Below, one piece after another: positions 16,854-25,293 of a DNA stretch of 64,000 bases. How positions within the stretch are numbered: position 1 is the first letter of the stretch; the number at the start of each line of letters is the position of its first letter. The notes beneath the pieces were generated by a model. That model had not been told where the DNA came from and did not search any database. It saw only the letters and a list, made by a program, of their open reading frames with translations. The DNA comes from an uncultured Lachnospira sp. GTDB taxonomy: Bacteria; Bacillota; Clostridia; Lachnospirales; Lachnospiraceae. The stretch is taken from contig CALWKC010000010.1 of the NCBI GenBank assembly GCA_944381165.1, forward strand, positions 1 through 64,000, given 5' to 3'. The translations under genes and the position numbers were made by a program.

Positions 16854-17087
16854 TTATTTGTTATTCTTACCTCCGAAAAGCTGTTTAAGTCCCTCTATAT
16901 CGACAGACTCTGACGCCTCCTTATTAGCGTTCTGAATCTGAAGATACACTTCCTTTCTATATACAGGAACAGATTTAGGCGCTGATATTCCAAGCTTTAT
17001 CTGGTCGCCCTTAATATCAAGTATCTTAATTTCTATATCGTCGTTAATGATGATTGCCTCATCCTTTTTTCTTGATAATGCCAGCAT
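16854..17087 (-). CDS. csrA: Carbon storage regulator CsrA
   Basis: 77 residues from the ATG at 17087. The open frame extends upstream inside fliW, but MLALSRKKDEAIIIND is the canonical CsrA start. The RNA-binding residues near the C-terminal edge of the core are kept (APKSVPVYRKEVYLQIQ), and an acidic tail follows. CsrA blocks translation of hag/flagellin mRNA by binding GGA motifs at the ribosome site; FliW sequesters it. The start codon lies one base after the fliW stop, so the two are tightly coupled. Flagellin leaders with GGA motifs in this same window are the obvious targets. Confidence 0.95.
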   Translation of the reverse strand: MLALSRKKDEAIIINDDIEIKILDIKGDQIKLGISAPKSVPVYRKEVYLQIQNANKEASESVDIEGLKQLFGGKNNK

Positions 17088-17088
17088 C

Positions 17089-17556
17089 CTACTCACCGTC
17101 CTTTTCTTTTTTTGAGTCCAGTATATCATAAATCGGCATTCTTACCTGGTAATCATCGTTGTCGGCGATAAGCTGAATTCCCTTCATAGTATCTGCATTT
17201 ATGATAATAGGAGCCTTTAGATTACATGTCATCTTGGTAATATCAGACGGTACTGTAAGAGTTACAAGCACGACAAGCTGCGCATCTTTAATATTTTCAC
17301 CGAGAGTATTGATAAGCTCATCCTCCACAACAGGGTCATAATCCTCTTTCACAAGCTCAGGCTTCATGACAGGAAGCGCAAGAGCCGCATCATCAAGAGA
17401 CTGCAGCCACATAATCGAACTCTCTGCTTCTTTCTGCGCGTCAAAAACAATCATATACTTTTTATATGACTCAAAGCCTATTATTCCTTTTTCAAATGTG
17501 ATTACCTTATCCTCTGATGTATCAATCTCCCCAAACCATTTTGTCTGTACCTTCAT
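17089..17556 (-). CDS. fliW: Flagellar assembly factor FliW
   Basis: The protein has 155 residues. The family start MKVQTKWFGEID with ITFEKGIIGFESYKKYMI, and the closing GIQLIADNDDYQVRMPI, are conserved. FliW binds flagellin in the cytoplasm; when flagellin is exported FliW is freed and inhibits CsrA non-competitively, allowing flagellin translation. It is encoded between flgL and csrA, the standard Firmicutes arrangement, and shares their transcript. Confidence 0.95.
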   Translation of the reverse strand: MKVQTKWFGEIDTSEDKVITFEKGIIGFESYKKYMIVFDAQKEAESSIMWLQSLDDAALALPVMKPELVKEDYDPVVEDELINTLGENIKDAQLVVLVTLTVPSDITKMTCNLKAPIIINADTMKGIQLIADNDDYQVRMPIYDILDSKKEKDGE

Positions 17557-17599
17557 GTTTTAACCAAACCTTTCTGCCACCCTGCGGCACTTTGATGAT

Positions 17600-19072
17600 T
17601 TATCCCAGAAAATCCAGCAGAGTCTGCTGAACAACCTTGCTTGCCGCCATAAGCGACGCATTATAGACAAGCTGTGCAGAAGAATAACCTACAACAACCT
17701 CCTCAATATCTATATCCTCATTCTGAGACTTCAAGTTGGTAAAGTTGGTTTTTTGCTCAGTGAGCCTGCTCCTTGTCAGATCAAGTCTTGTCATTCTGTT
17801 TCCCACGTCTGCCTTTGCCAGAGATGTCTGTTCCTGATAATCCTGCATTTTTCCGACTCCTCTTTCAAATGCATTAGTCATCTCTTCCTCAGCCAGCTCT
17901 TTCTGCTTTGTAAGACCTTCCTTTATAGAGTTGAGCTTGCTCTGAGATTCTTCGTCGCTGTACTGGTCCTGCCCAAGCATTCCCTCAACCTGCTCAATCT
18001 GCTTTTCCAAGTCTATTACATTATTAACCGAAGTAATCAAATCGTCAATATCTCTTCCGAGATAAATATTAAATGCCTCGTTTGCCTCTGTGTTTACTTT
18101 TAATTTCTGAGAAAAATTGATATTATACTCAATATCTTCATTTACTTTATTGTATACAACGCCTGCATTATCCGGATTGTTGTCAACACAGTCAAAATAC
18201 ATTACAGGGTTTAAATCTCCCTTAATGAAATTATCCTTTCTGTATGTAAATGAAAATCCGTCAGACGAATAAAGCTGATTATATACATTCTGACCCATAA
18301 GGAGTTCTCCGGTAGACGCATTAAACACAACCTCATCATCCCCGGGCTGATAATTTGAATCCGTCGTGGTCGCAGCCGCAATCGTTGTCCCGTCTGCCAT
18401 TACAATCTCAAACGGACCTGCGTCGTCAACCTCACTGTATGCTATTCTGACGCGATGTACATCTGCAACATTAGGCGTTATTATATTTCCTGACGCATCA
18501 GTCTTGACATCAAGATTAAGAATATCTTCATTAGTATAAGCATTCGTATATACTTTCTTAGTCTCAAGGTCATCTCTCGTAAATGACTGAGTTATAGTAA
18601 AATCAACATCCGCCGCATCCTCGTCAGACTGATATGTAAGCGGTGTGTCCGTCATATAGCCCGTAAAGACATAACGTCCCGCATACTCAACATCCCCTTC
18701 TGCATAATAGGCATCTCTGAGCTTATTAAGACTCTCCGCAATAGTGTTTCTCTCAGCCGAAGAGTATGAATCCGAAGCTCCCTGCGTACAGTAATCATAC
18801 AAATCAGTTAGTATTGAATTTGCCTCGTCAAGAGCGCCCTCCGTAGTTTTAAGCCACGAATCCGCATCCGGAATATTTTTGTCGAGATACTGAGTAACCT
18901 GATCGAGGCTGGCGCGCAGACGAAGCGCACGGATTGCTATAATAGGGTCCTCTGAAGGCTTACTGATTTTTTTCTCTGTTGAAAGCTGATTATCTAAAGT
19001 ATTGAGCTGATTTTTATTCACCTGGATATTAGCCATGGTGCTGTTAATCATCATCTGATTAGTAATTCTCAT
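17600..19072 (-). CDS. flgL: Flagellar hook-associated protein 3 (FlgL)
   Basis: The protein has 490 residues. The N-terminal flagellin-like helical domain reads MRITNQMMINSTMANIQ, with KKISKPSEDPIIAIRALRLR; the C-terminal helix (QNEDIDIEEVVVGYSSAQ, YNASLMAASKVVQQTLLDFL) closes the bundle. The central part is longer than in Bacillus FlgL (about 300 residues) and includes an acidic beta-rich insertion. FlgL forms the junction between FlgK and filament. It lies 16 bases after the second flgK. Confidence 0.92.
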   Translation of the reverse strand: MRITNQMMINSTMANIQVNKNQLNTLDNQLSTEKKISKPSEDPIIAIRALRLRASLDQVTQYLDKNIPDADSWLKTTEGALDEANSILTDLYDYCTQGASDSYSSAERNTIAESLNKLRDAYYAEGDVEYAGRYVFTGYMTDTPLTYQSDEDAADVDFTITQSFTRDDLETKKVYTNAYTNEDILNLDVKTDASGNIITPNVADVHRVRIAYSEVDDAGPFEIVMADGTTIAAATTTDSNYQPGDDEVVFNASTGELLMGQNVYNQLYSSDGFSFTYRKDNFIKGDLNPVMYFDCVDNNPDNAGVVYNKVNEDIEYNINFSQKLKVNTEANEAFNIYLGRDIDDLITSVNNVIDLEKQIEQVEGMLGQDQYSDEESQSKLNSIKEGLTKQKELAEEEMTNAFERGVGKMQDYQEQTSLAKADVGNRMTRLDLTRSRLTEQKTNFTNLKSQNEDIDIEEVVVGYSSAQLVYNASLMAASKVVQQTLLDFLG

Positions 19073-19088
19073 ATGCTCCCTCCATTTC

Positions 19089-20648
19089 CTATAATCCGGT
19101 CTGATTAATCAATTTGTCATAGATTTCATTCATGACTGACATCATCTTTGAGCTGAGATTGTATGCCTGCTGAAACTTCATCAAATCCATTGCCTCTTCG
19201 TCCGTGTCTACTCCCATAACCGAAAGACGCTGGTTGTGAATACTTGTCTTTAAATTGTTGTAGTTTTTATAAAGATTTTCTGCCTTCTGGGCATCTATCG
19301 ACATATCGCTGACAATGCTTTCAAGGAAATACTTTGCGGTACCGCCGTCGTAAATCTTTTCTGACTGGAGCTTGCTGAGCTCCTCCATAATCTCTGCCTT
19401 GCCCTCCCCGGCATTCTGGTCTTTTTTGGTGGCAAGCAGGTCTGCATTCTCAAGCAGCTCAGGATTTACCGTTACATTGCCCGCTGACATCACCGTTGTA
19501 TTGTCCTGTGTTACAAACAGCGAAATTCCCTGATACTTTCCGTCAGAAGTATAGCCCGACTTCATAATCTGATTAACCGCGTCGGTAAACGTCATTATAA
19601 ACTGATTGAGCTGAGCCTGATAGTATGGAACTCCTTTGTATGTAGTATTGTTTTCTGTCTGATTTTTGGTTTCAAGCGTAAGATTTCCGTCCGAATCCGT
19701 TATCTCATCCCCGTTCTCATCAACAGCTATGGTTTCTATCTCTCCGTTGCAGCCGTCACGAATATCAACAAGTCCCTTTAAATGTCCGCCGAGCGAGGTA
19801 TTGTAAATGTCGAACTCCTGGCCCGAACTCCACTGTATATCATACAGACCCTCCGCATCAGTTGCGTTTCGCTTCTCCTCCCTTGCAACTGTCTGAAGCG
19901 TGTTGTAGCTGTAAGATGAAACAAGGCTCTGTCCGTTAATTCTTACAGTAAAGTTTGTAAGATTATTTCCCAAATCCTCTTCCGTCGTCTCAACATTTAC
20001 AATCTCTGAGAGCTCGTCAATCATGGCGTTTCTCTTGTCGCGGAGGTCGTTGGCATTTCCGTAATTGGCCTCAATCTGATTAATCTGTCTGTTGAGTGCC
20101 GCTATATTTTTGGCGTAGGAATTAATCTGCTCTACCGCGTCCTTAATCTCATTGTTGGCATCCTCCTGAATATTTCTCAGATTGGTGCACAATGTATTAA
20201 AGTAATCAGCTAAACTCTTTGCGTTATTGATGAGCTGATTCTTTGCAGACACCTCGCCCGGAGTTATTGTAAGCTGATTTACAGCCTCATAAAAATTTTC
20301 ATACTCTACCGAATATCCCTCAAGAATAAACTCGTTCAGATAGTCCTCAATCTGTCCCATATAGTTATCCTTCACGGAATACTGACCGTAATTTGCCTGA
20401 TTATTGCGGTACTTCGCATCATAGTAGCTGTCTCTTATCTGGGCGATTTCCGTCACGACAACGCCCGAGCCGAGCGTACCGTAGGTGGTGTAATTTCTGA
20501 TTGCATCCGCCGCGGTAGTATTTGCCTGCTGTCTTGTATATCCGTCAGTATTGATATTAGAAATATTGTGTCCGGCGACATTCAGCGATGTATTTGCAGC
20601 CTGAAGTCCCGAATATGCTATTGTTAATCCAAAAAACGTTGATGCCAT
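19089..20648 (-). CDS. flgK: Hook-associated protein FlgK, second paralogue
   Basis: The protein has 519 residues. It starts with the rod/hook N-terminal motif (GLTIAYSGLQAANTSLNV then AGHNISNINTDGYTRQQ) and ends with the matching C-terminal helix (DLMKFQQAYNLSSKMMSVM). These are the FlgK hallmarks, as in the upstream gene. The two FlgK-type proteins are clearly different in the middle, and this one is 128 residues shorter. The pair may form mixed junction rings or one may serve as an alternative. It lies 27 bases after the first flgK and is certainly co-transcribed with it. Confidence 0.88.
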   Translation of the reverse strand: MASTFFGLTIAYSGLQAANTSLNVAGHNISNINTDGYTRQQANTTAADAIRNYTTYGTLGSGVVVTEIAQIRDSYYDAKYRNNQANYGQYSVKDNYMGQIEDYLNEFILEGYSVEYENFYEAVNQLTITPGEVSAKNQLINNAKSLADYFNTLCTNLRNIQEDANNEIKDAVEQINSYAKNIAALNRQINQIEANYGNANDLRDKRNAMIDELSEIVNVETTEEDLGNNLTNFTVRINGQSLVSSYSYNTLQTVAREEKRNATDAEGLYDIQWSSGQEFDIYNTSLGGHLKGLVDIRDGCNGEIETIAVDENGDEITDSDGNLTLETKNQTENNTTYKGVPYYQAQLNQFIMTFTDAVNQIMKSGYTSDGKYQGISLFVTQDNTTVMSAGNVTVNPELLENADLLATKKDQNAGEGKAEIMEELSKLQSEKIYDGGTAKYFLESIVSDMSIDAQKAENLYKNYNNLKTSIHNQRLSVMGVDTDEEAMDLMKFQQAYNLSSKMMSVMNEIYDKLINQTGL

Positions 20649-20675
20649 ATGCCTACCTCATTTCTGCCTTTGCTT

Positions 20676-22619
20676 TTAAAGTGCTCCCAGCGATGTCACA
20701 AGATGCTCAAGCATCTCACTGATTACATTGATATATCTTGAAGAAGCATTGTATGCCTGCTGGTATTTAATCATTTTTTCAAGCTCCTCATCGGAAGACA
20801 CTCCCTCTGTCTGAAGTCTCTGGTCGTCATAGCCGTCAACCATTGTCTGCTGATGATTTACATAATTGTTTAAAACACTTCCGGTAGTCGAAAACTCACC
20901 CACATAGTTATTATAAAATGTATTGAAATCTCCCACGGCATACATTTCAGGATTAAGAGACGCAAAATCCGCGTTCCACACATCCACAAGCTCCTGTCCC
21001 TTTGCCATATCCTCTTTTCCGTCATATGTAGTCATAGGAATTTTGGAAACATCCTGTGCTACAGTTGAATTCATTATAAGATTTCCAAGCTTATACTCTG
21101 AGCGGTCTCCTCTTTCGTTCTGATTGTTATGGACATATATGTCGCTTCCGTCAGCCGCTTTTATAACAACATATCTCTCCGTATTCTGTCTCGAAAAAAG
21201 CTCCTCGCCGACAGTCCTGTCTTCATCCATGCCGTAGTCTGTCTTATCCATATCGAGAACAGTATAGTTGTATGAAGTTACATCCGCCTCATTATTACCG
21301 TCCGCATCTGTATACAGCTTTTCTTTTGACTCATAGCTGTAAGTTCCATCATTATTGTCAAAGCCCTGTATCTCATTGCCGTTTTTGTCGTAAAGCACAG
21401 CCTCAGTCGATGTATAGCTGTATGTGTTCGGCATAATCTCGTTACCGTCAGCATCGGTAAGCGCATCAGTTACCACCATTTCCTTCTCAGGGCAAAATAC
21501 CTCATTGAGCTTCTCAACAATTCCGTTTACAAGCTTGTCGAGCCCCGCAATCGCACTGAGTATAACAGAAGGTTCTATATACTTGTTGTAGTATGCCTGC
21601 TTTTCCTCGTATTCGGCATAGTCCATATCATACTGCCTCTGTCCCTCGGCAGTCGTCAAATCATAATCCGACTTATTCGGCTTTACAGGGACATCTGTGT
21701 AATCCACATTCACGCTGCCCCTGGCGAGAAGAAGCCCTTTAAGCTCTCCCTTGTCTGAGGATATGGACGCTGAATACAGCTCCGATTCATTGTAGACATC
21801 GCGTTCGTAGCCCTCCCACACCGGGATAAGCAATGTAGAATCATCATATGTCCTGAAATTCATCTTAGCAACAGAAGATTTTGTGACAAACGGAACATTC
21901 TCAGCCGTCACATAAACTTCTCCGTTCTCTGTCTCATAATAAGAAATATCCATGTAGCCGCTGAGCTCATCCAGCAGCACATCTCTCTGGTCTCTGTAAT
22001 CATTGGCGTTCTCAATTCCCGCCGCCTCTATCTGGGAGATTTTTTTATTTAATGCATATATTTCATTTCCAATGCTGTTAATTTTTTCCACCATATTGGA
22101 AACCTGAACATTGAGCGTTGTCTGGTAGTCCTTCAAGCCCTGATAAACCGCTTCAGACCTCGTAAGAAAAGCCGACGCGCTCTGAATAAGCGAAGAACGC
22201 TTTACCGTGCTTGACGGCTCCTTGCTGAGCTCATTTATTGAGTTGTAGAGATTAGTCAGAAACTCCTGATAAGTCACGCCCTGCATCTCGCCCAGCTGGT
22301 CCTCTACCTCTTCAATAGCCTTATACTGGCTTGAATAATATCCAAGTCTTCCGTTTTCCTGACGGTACGCCTTATCGATAAACTCATCTCTTATTCTTCT
22401 TATTTCTGAAATGCCGACGCCCAATCCGTATGTAGAACTGATAGGCGAGCCGTAGCTTCCTCCTATCGTTACATACTGTGTATCCTTAAAGGCAATCTGC
22501 TGCCTCGTATATCCCTTTGTGTTGATATTCGCAAGATTGTGTGCCGTTGTATTTAATGCTGTCTGTGCTGATTTCAGTCCTGATGCGCCAACAAACAGAC
22601 TCGCCATTCCATTAGCCAT
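20676..22619 (-). CDS. flgK: Hook-associated protein FlgK, first paralogue
   Basis: The protein has 647 residues. SLFVGASGLKSAQTALNT followed by TAHNLANINTKGYTRQQ is the FlgK N-terminus, and LEKMIKYQQAYNASSRYINV the C-terminal helix. A central domain of about 300 residues carries acidic Asp-Gly repeats (DADGNEI, DKNGNEI, TDADGNNEAD) and looks like an added surface domain. FlgK is the first hook-filament junction protein and is exported with FlgN as chaperone; flgN lies just upstream, separated by a terminator-like hairpin. AGGAGG lies before the ATG. Confidence 0.92.
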   Translation of the reverse strand: MANGMASLFVGASGLKSAQTALNTTAHNLANINTKGYTRQQIAFKDTQYVTIGGSYGSPISSTYGLGVGISEIRRIRDEFIDKAYRQENGRLGYYSSQYKAIEEVEDQLGEMQGVTYQEFLTNLYNSINELSKEPSSTVKRSSLIQSASAFLTRSEAVYQGLKDYQTTLNVQVSNMVEKINSIGNEIYALNKKISQIEAAGIENANDYRDQRDVLLDELSGYMDISYYETENGEVYVTAENVPFVTKSSVAKMNFRTYDDSTLLIPVWEGYERDVYNESELYSASISSDKGELKGLLLARGSVNVDYTDVPVKPNKSDYDLTTAEGQRQYDMDYAEYEEKQAYYNKYIEPSVILSAIAGLDKLVNGIVEKLNEVFCPEKEMVVTDALTDADGNEIMPNTYSYTSTEAVLYDKNGNEIQGFDNNDGTYSYESKEKLYTDADGNNEADVTSYNYTVLDMDKTDYGMDEDRTVGEELFSRQNTERYVVIKAADGSDIYVHNNQNERGDRSEYKLGNLIMNSTVAQDVSKIPMTTYDGKEDMAKGQELVDVWNADFASLNPEMYAVGDFNTFYNNYVGEFSTTGSVLNNYVNHQQTMVDGYDDQRLQTEGVSSDEELEKMIKYQQAYNASSRYINVISEMLEHLVTSLGAL

Positions 22620-22727
22620 GTAATTACTTCCTCCTGCCGATACTGCTCATCCGTAAGCCGGGCAGATACTCCTCCGTGAGCATCCCGTTTTCCCCGTCAC
22701 ACTGCTGCGGGGTTATTGACTGAATTA

Positions 22728-22800
22728 AATGAAATAAAAAGTCACTGACTCAGTGGCTTTTTATATATAATCTGTGCAAATGCTTTTGCACAGCAGATTT
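22728..22800 (-). terminator. Two hairpins between flgN and flgK; the distal one resembles a terminator
   Basis: On the minus strand TGTGCAAA-AGCA-TTTGCACA, then AAAAAGCCACTG-AGT-CAGTGACTTTTT. The second has a T-run and could attenuate transcription from flgM-flgN into flgK. No sigma-28 box was seen in the gap before flgK, so some read-through would be expected. Confidence 0.55.
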
Positions 22801-22812
22801 ATATTTTAAATA

Positions 22813-23328
22813 TTACTGCTTGGCATCAAAGCCGCCTGCCACAGGAAATGTATTTTGCTGTTCATAAGCGCCTTTGCTGTAATTGCCTGTCTGAGGTGCT
22901 ACCACCGAATTTCTTGCAAGATTTAGTTCAAACTCAATCATATCCATAGACTCCTGCAGTAACATTTTATTATTCTCATTTATCTTCGTAAGCCGGCTGA
23001 GAGTTCTTTTCAGCCTAAGATGAACTTCCTCAAGTGCCGCCTGCTCTTCTGGCTGACCTGACAGCATATCGACAATTTTTTCTATCTTCATGCCCTCTTT
23101 AGGTAGATTCAGCACGTTGCAGATGTCATTAACATTTTCCTCCCTTTTGGCGTCCAGCTTATTAATATTGTCGATAAACCTCTGTTCATATCCGAGAATT
23201 TCCTGAAGCTTCTCTACGTCTCCTCCGACAATGGCGGAGGTTTTACGTTCCGAAAGTTCTGTCAGACCTTCATATTCTGTATTTTCTTTGTCAAGTACAT
23301 CAATAAGTGTCTCTATCAAACTCGCCAT
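22813..23328 (-). CDS. flgN: Flagellar export chaperone FlgN
   Basis: 171 residues from the ATG at 23328; an in-frame TTG two codons earlier is a poorer choice, and GGCGGGG sits eight bases before the ATG. Helical protein with the FlgN-type N-terminus (SLIETLIDVLDKENTEYEGL) and the RRTLSRLTKINENNKMLL-like segment near 120 (here LKRTLSRLTKINENNKM). FlgN holds FlgK and FlgL for export. It directly follows flgM, with the classical flgM-flgN-flgK-flgL order kept. Confidence 0.88.
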   Translation of the reverse strand: MASLIETLIDVLDKENTEYEGLTELSERKTSAIVGGDVEKLQEILGYEQRFIDNINKLDAKREENVNDICNVLNLPKEGMKIEKIVDMLSGQPEEQAALEEVHLRLKRTLSRLTKINENNKMLLQESMDMIEFELNLARNSVVAPQTGNYSKGAYEQQNTFPVAGGFDAKQ

Positions 23329-23342
23329 GTGCAAAACCCCGC

Positions 23343-23630
23343 CTAAAATACTATCGTCTGTGCGTCATCAAGTATCTTATCCGCAACCGCTTCCGAACTG
23401 ATACTGTACGTCCCTGCCTCCATCTGTGCCTTGATGCTTGCGACCTTGTCCATACGCACATCTGATGCGCTGTTCACAGCAGCTCTCGCTGTGTGATAGC
23501 TGTTAGCCGTATGTGAAATCTCAAGCTTATCACTGAAAGAGTATGCATTTCCCGCCTTCTTTACTGCCGAAACACTGTTGCTGTTTGACTTGTAAAGCTG
23601 GCTTACCGCATTATACGCCTCAACACGCAT
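23343..23630 (-). CDS. flgM: Anti-sigma-28 factor FlgM
   Basis: The protein has 95 residues. The C-terminal sigma-binding region is recognisable (DVRMDKVASIKAQMEAGTYS followed by ISSEAVADKIL), as is the N-terminal export part. FlgM holds the flagellar sigma factor until the hook is complete and is then secreted. A sigma-28-type box precedes it, so it feeds back on its own sigma factor. It heads the flgM-flgN-flgK-flgK-flgL-fliW-csrA gene string. Confidence 0.92.
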   Translation of the reverse strand: MRVEAYNAVSQLYKSNSNSVSAVKKAGNAYSFSDKLEISHTANSYHTARAAVNSASDVRMDKVASIKAQMEAGTYSISSEAVADKILDDAQTIVF

Positions 23631-23677
23631 ACTAATCGCCTCTCTTTCTATAATTGCTTTTTTGTTTTCTTGTGAAA

Positions 23678-23706
23678 TGTATCGGATGTTTGACAGATTT
23701 TCTTAA
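23678..23706 (-). promoter_or_regulatory. sigma-28-type promoter of flgM
   Basis: TTAA (23706-23703), 17 bases, CCGATACA (23685-23678), about 50 bases before the flgM start. Confidence 0.75.
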
Positions 23707-23760
23707 CACTAAATTGTAATTTTTTTATTTTCTGTGGATTTTTCGGGGAAATTCTTATAA

Positions 23761-23814
23761 AAAGAGTTCGCAGACGAACTCTTTCGCGAGGCGCGGATTC
23801 ATAAGAATAAAAAA
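23761..23814 (+). repeat. Partial copy (left third) of the 130-nt three-hairpin repeat
   Basis: AAAGAGTTCGCAGACGAACTC, then TTTCGCGAGGCGCGGATTC and ATAAGAATAA, matches the first 55 bases of the copies at 32950 and 40363. The second half is absent. It lies in the gap between the YvyF-like gene and flgM. Confidence 0.8.
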
Positions 23815-23892
23815 ATCCTCTGATTAATATGAAACTTTCACCAATCAGAGGATATACGCAGTTTATTTTGTTAATTACAGTCTGACCGCCGG

Positions 23893-24312
23893 TTACTGTC
23901 TGTGCAGATAGCGCATTCTCTCGCTGTCTTTAGCAGTACTCTTTCTGGAAACAGGCATCTCGGCATTAGTTCCGTACATGCTTCCAAGCTGGCTTGCCAG
24001 CGTAGACTTGCACGAATCACAATATTTTCCCGATTTAATCATTTTGCCGCAATTCTCACATTCAATTCCTATAGGAGAATCATCCGCAAAACAAAGCCTC
24101 TCATCACGCACCCACTGCTCAATCTGTCTTACACTGACATCACAATCCTCAGAAATCTGACTCATGGTTGCGTTCTTGTTTTCTTCTATGTATTCCTTAA
24201 CCACGTCAAACTTATCCTCAAGCTTTCGGATACAATCCGGACACAAATGTCTGTAAGAGCCTCCGATATAATTGTATAAGCGTCCGCATCCCCTGCAATT
24301 TCTTACGTCCAT
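23893..24312 (-). CDS. YvyF-family flagellar operon protein (TIGR03826-like)
   Basis: 139 residues from the ATG at 24312, which has GGAGG six bases upstream; the frame opens 12 codons earlier without a ribosome site. The N-terminus is a zinc-ribbon-like CRGCGRLYNYIGG with CPDC, the middle a helix-turn-helix-like segment (NATMSQISEDCDVSVRQIEQ), and the C-terminus a second CENCG-YCDSC ribbon. In Bacillus the homologous yvyF lies between comF and flgM, exactly as here. Its function is not established; a regulatory role in late flagellar gene expression is commonly suspected. Confidence 0.85.
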   Translation of the reverse strand: MDVRNCRGCGRLYNYIGGSYRHLCPDCIRKLEDKFDVVKEYIEENKNATMSQISEDCDVSVRQIEQWVRDERLCFADDSPIGIECENCGKMIKSGKYCDSCKSTLASQLGSMYGTNAEMPVSRKSTAKDSERMRYLHRQ

Positions 24313-24378
24313 AAAAAATCCTCCACAAATATTTAAAGGCCTTGTCACTATGTTTGCTCTGGTGTACTCACCGCTGCA

Positions 24379-25293
24379 TCAGCCTATCCCCCTGCCGATG
24401 CAAAGACTCAGACAAAACACGCTCTCTGCGCCGCACTCCTTTAGCACCCCGGCGCAGGCATCAGCCGTTGCACCGGTAGTGTAAATATCGTCAACCAACA
24501 ATACTTTTTTATATTTTACAACATTTCCGCGAACAATAAAAGCCTTTTCGAGATTTTTTATACGCTCCTGCTCATCAAGCAGTTTCATTGGTTTTGTCTT
24601 TTTTGCCCGCGCCAAAAGATTGCTGTCTGTCCTGATTCCGGTCAGCTTGCCAAGCTCTTCCACCATCAGCTCAGCCTGGTTATATCCTCTTATTCTCAGT
24701 CTGTCTGCGTGCAGCGGCACCGGAATAATAACCTGCGGCGCCCATTCATCAATCAGAAGCCCGCATCGCTCTTTTATCTGACGTGAATACCACGCCGCAT
24801 ACTCTCTGCAGCCTTTATATTTATATCTGTAAACAGACTGTTTTATTCCCTCAGAATACGCAAATACCGCAGCTCCCTGCTCAAAAACATGTTCAGCCCT
24901 ATGACAGTCATAGCAGTACTCGCTCTCCGTTTCTGAGAGCTGTTTCCCGCACTTCAGACATCTGTCCTCATTTATGTAAACCAACCTGTTGCGGCACTCC
25001 TCACATATATCAAGCCTTACCCCGCTCACATACGGCGCCGGTTTTCCGCACACAGGACACGCAGGCGGATAAACCGCATTGATTACTGCTTCCCTGAAGC
25101 TTTTTATATTCCCTCTTATTACCCCATCCTCCGTTTCATTCAAACATAAGCCTTTACCGCACAGCGCCGCTTCGCTCCCGCTACTGTGCCGCCGCCTCAA
25201 GTATTCTCTCGTCAAGCGAAGAATATCTGCGCTGCTCCGTTTCATTTTCCGCCATCTGGTGAAAGCAGTCTTCATTTCCCACCATGCAGACAC
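24379..25293 (-). CDS. comF: ComF-family amidophosphoribosyltransferase-like protein
   Basis: The frame is open from 25293 (GTG), but its first 35 codons lie inside recD2 and are unlikely to be translated. The recognisable protein starts near residue 75: YPPACPVCGKPAP and CEECRNRL/CLKCGKQL/CYDCHR zinc-finger pairs, then the phosphoribosyltransferase domain ending VLLVDDIYTTGATADACAGVL (the PRPP loop). No ATG with a good ribosome site was found between 25183 and 25075, so the true start is open. ComF is needed for DNA uptake in naturally competent bacteria. Its place between recD2 and the YvyF-like gene mirrors the comF-yvyF-flgM order of Bacillus. Confidence 0.85.
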   Translation of the reverse strand: MSAWWEMKTAFTRWRKMKRSSADILRLTREYLRRRHSSGSEAALCGKGLCLNETEDGVIRGNIKSFREAVINAVYPPACPVCGKPAPYVSGVRLDICEECRNRLVYINEDRCLKCGKQLSETESEYCYDCHRAEHVFEQGAAVFAYSEGIKQSVYRYKYKGCREYAAWYSRQIKERCGLLIDEWAPQVIIPVPLHADRLRIRGYNQAELMVEELGKLTGIRTDSNLLARAKKTKPMKLLDEQERIKNLEKAFIVRGNVVKYKKVLLVDDIYTTGATADACAGVLKECGAESVFCLSLCIGRGIG

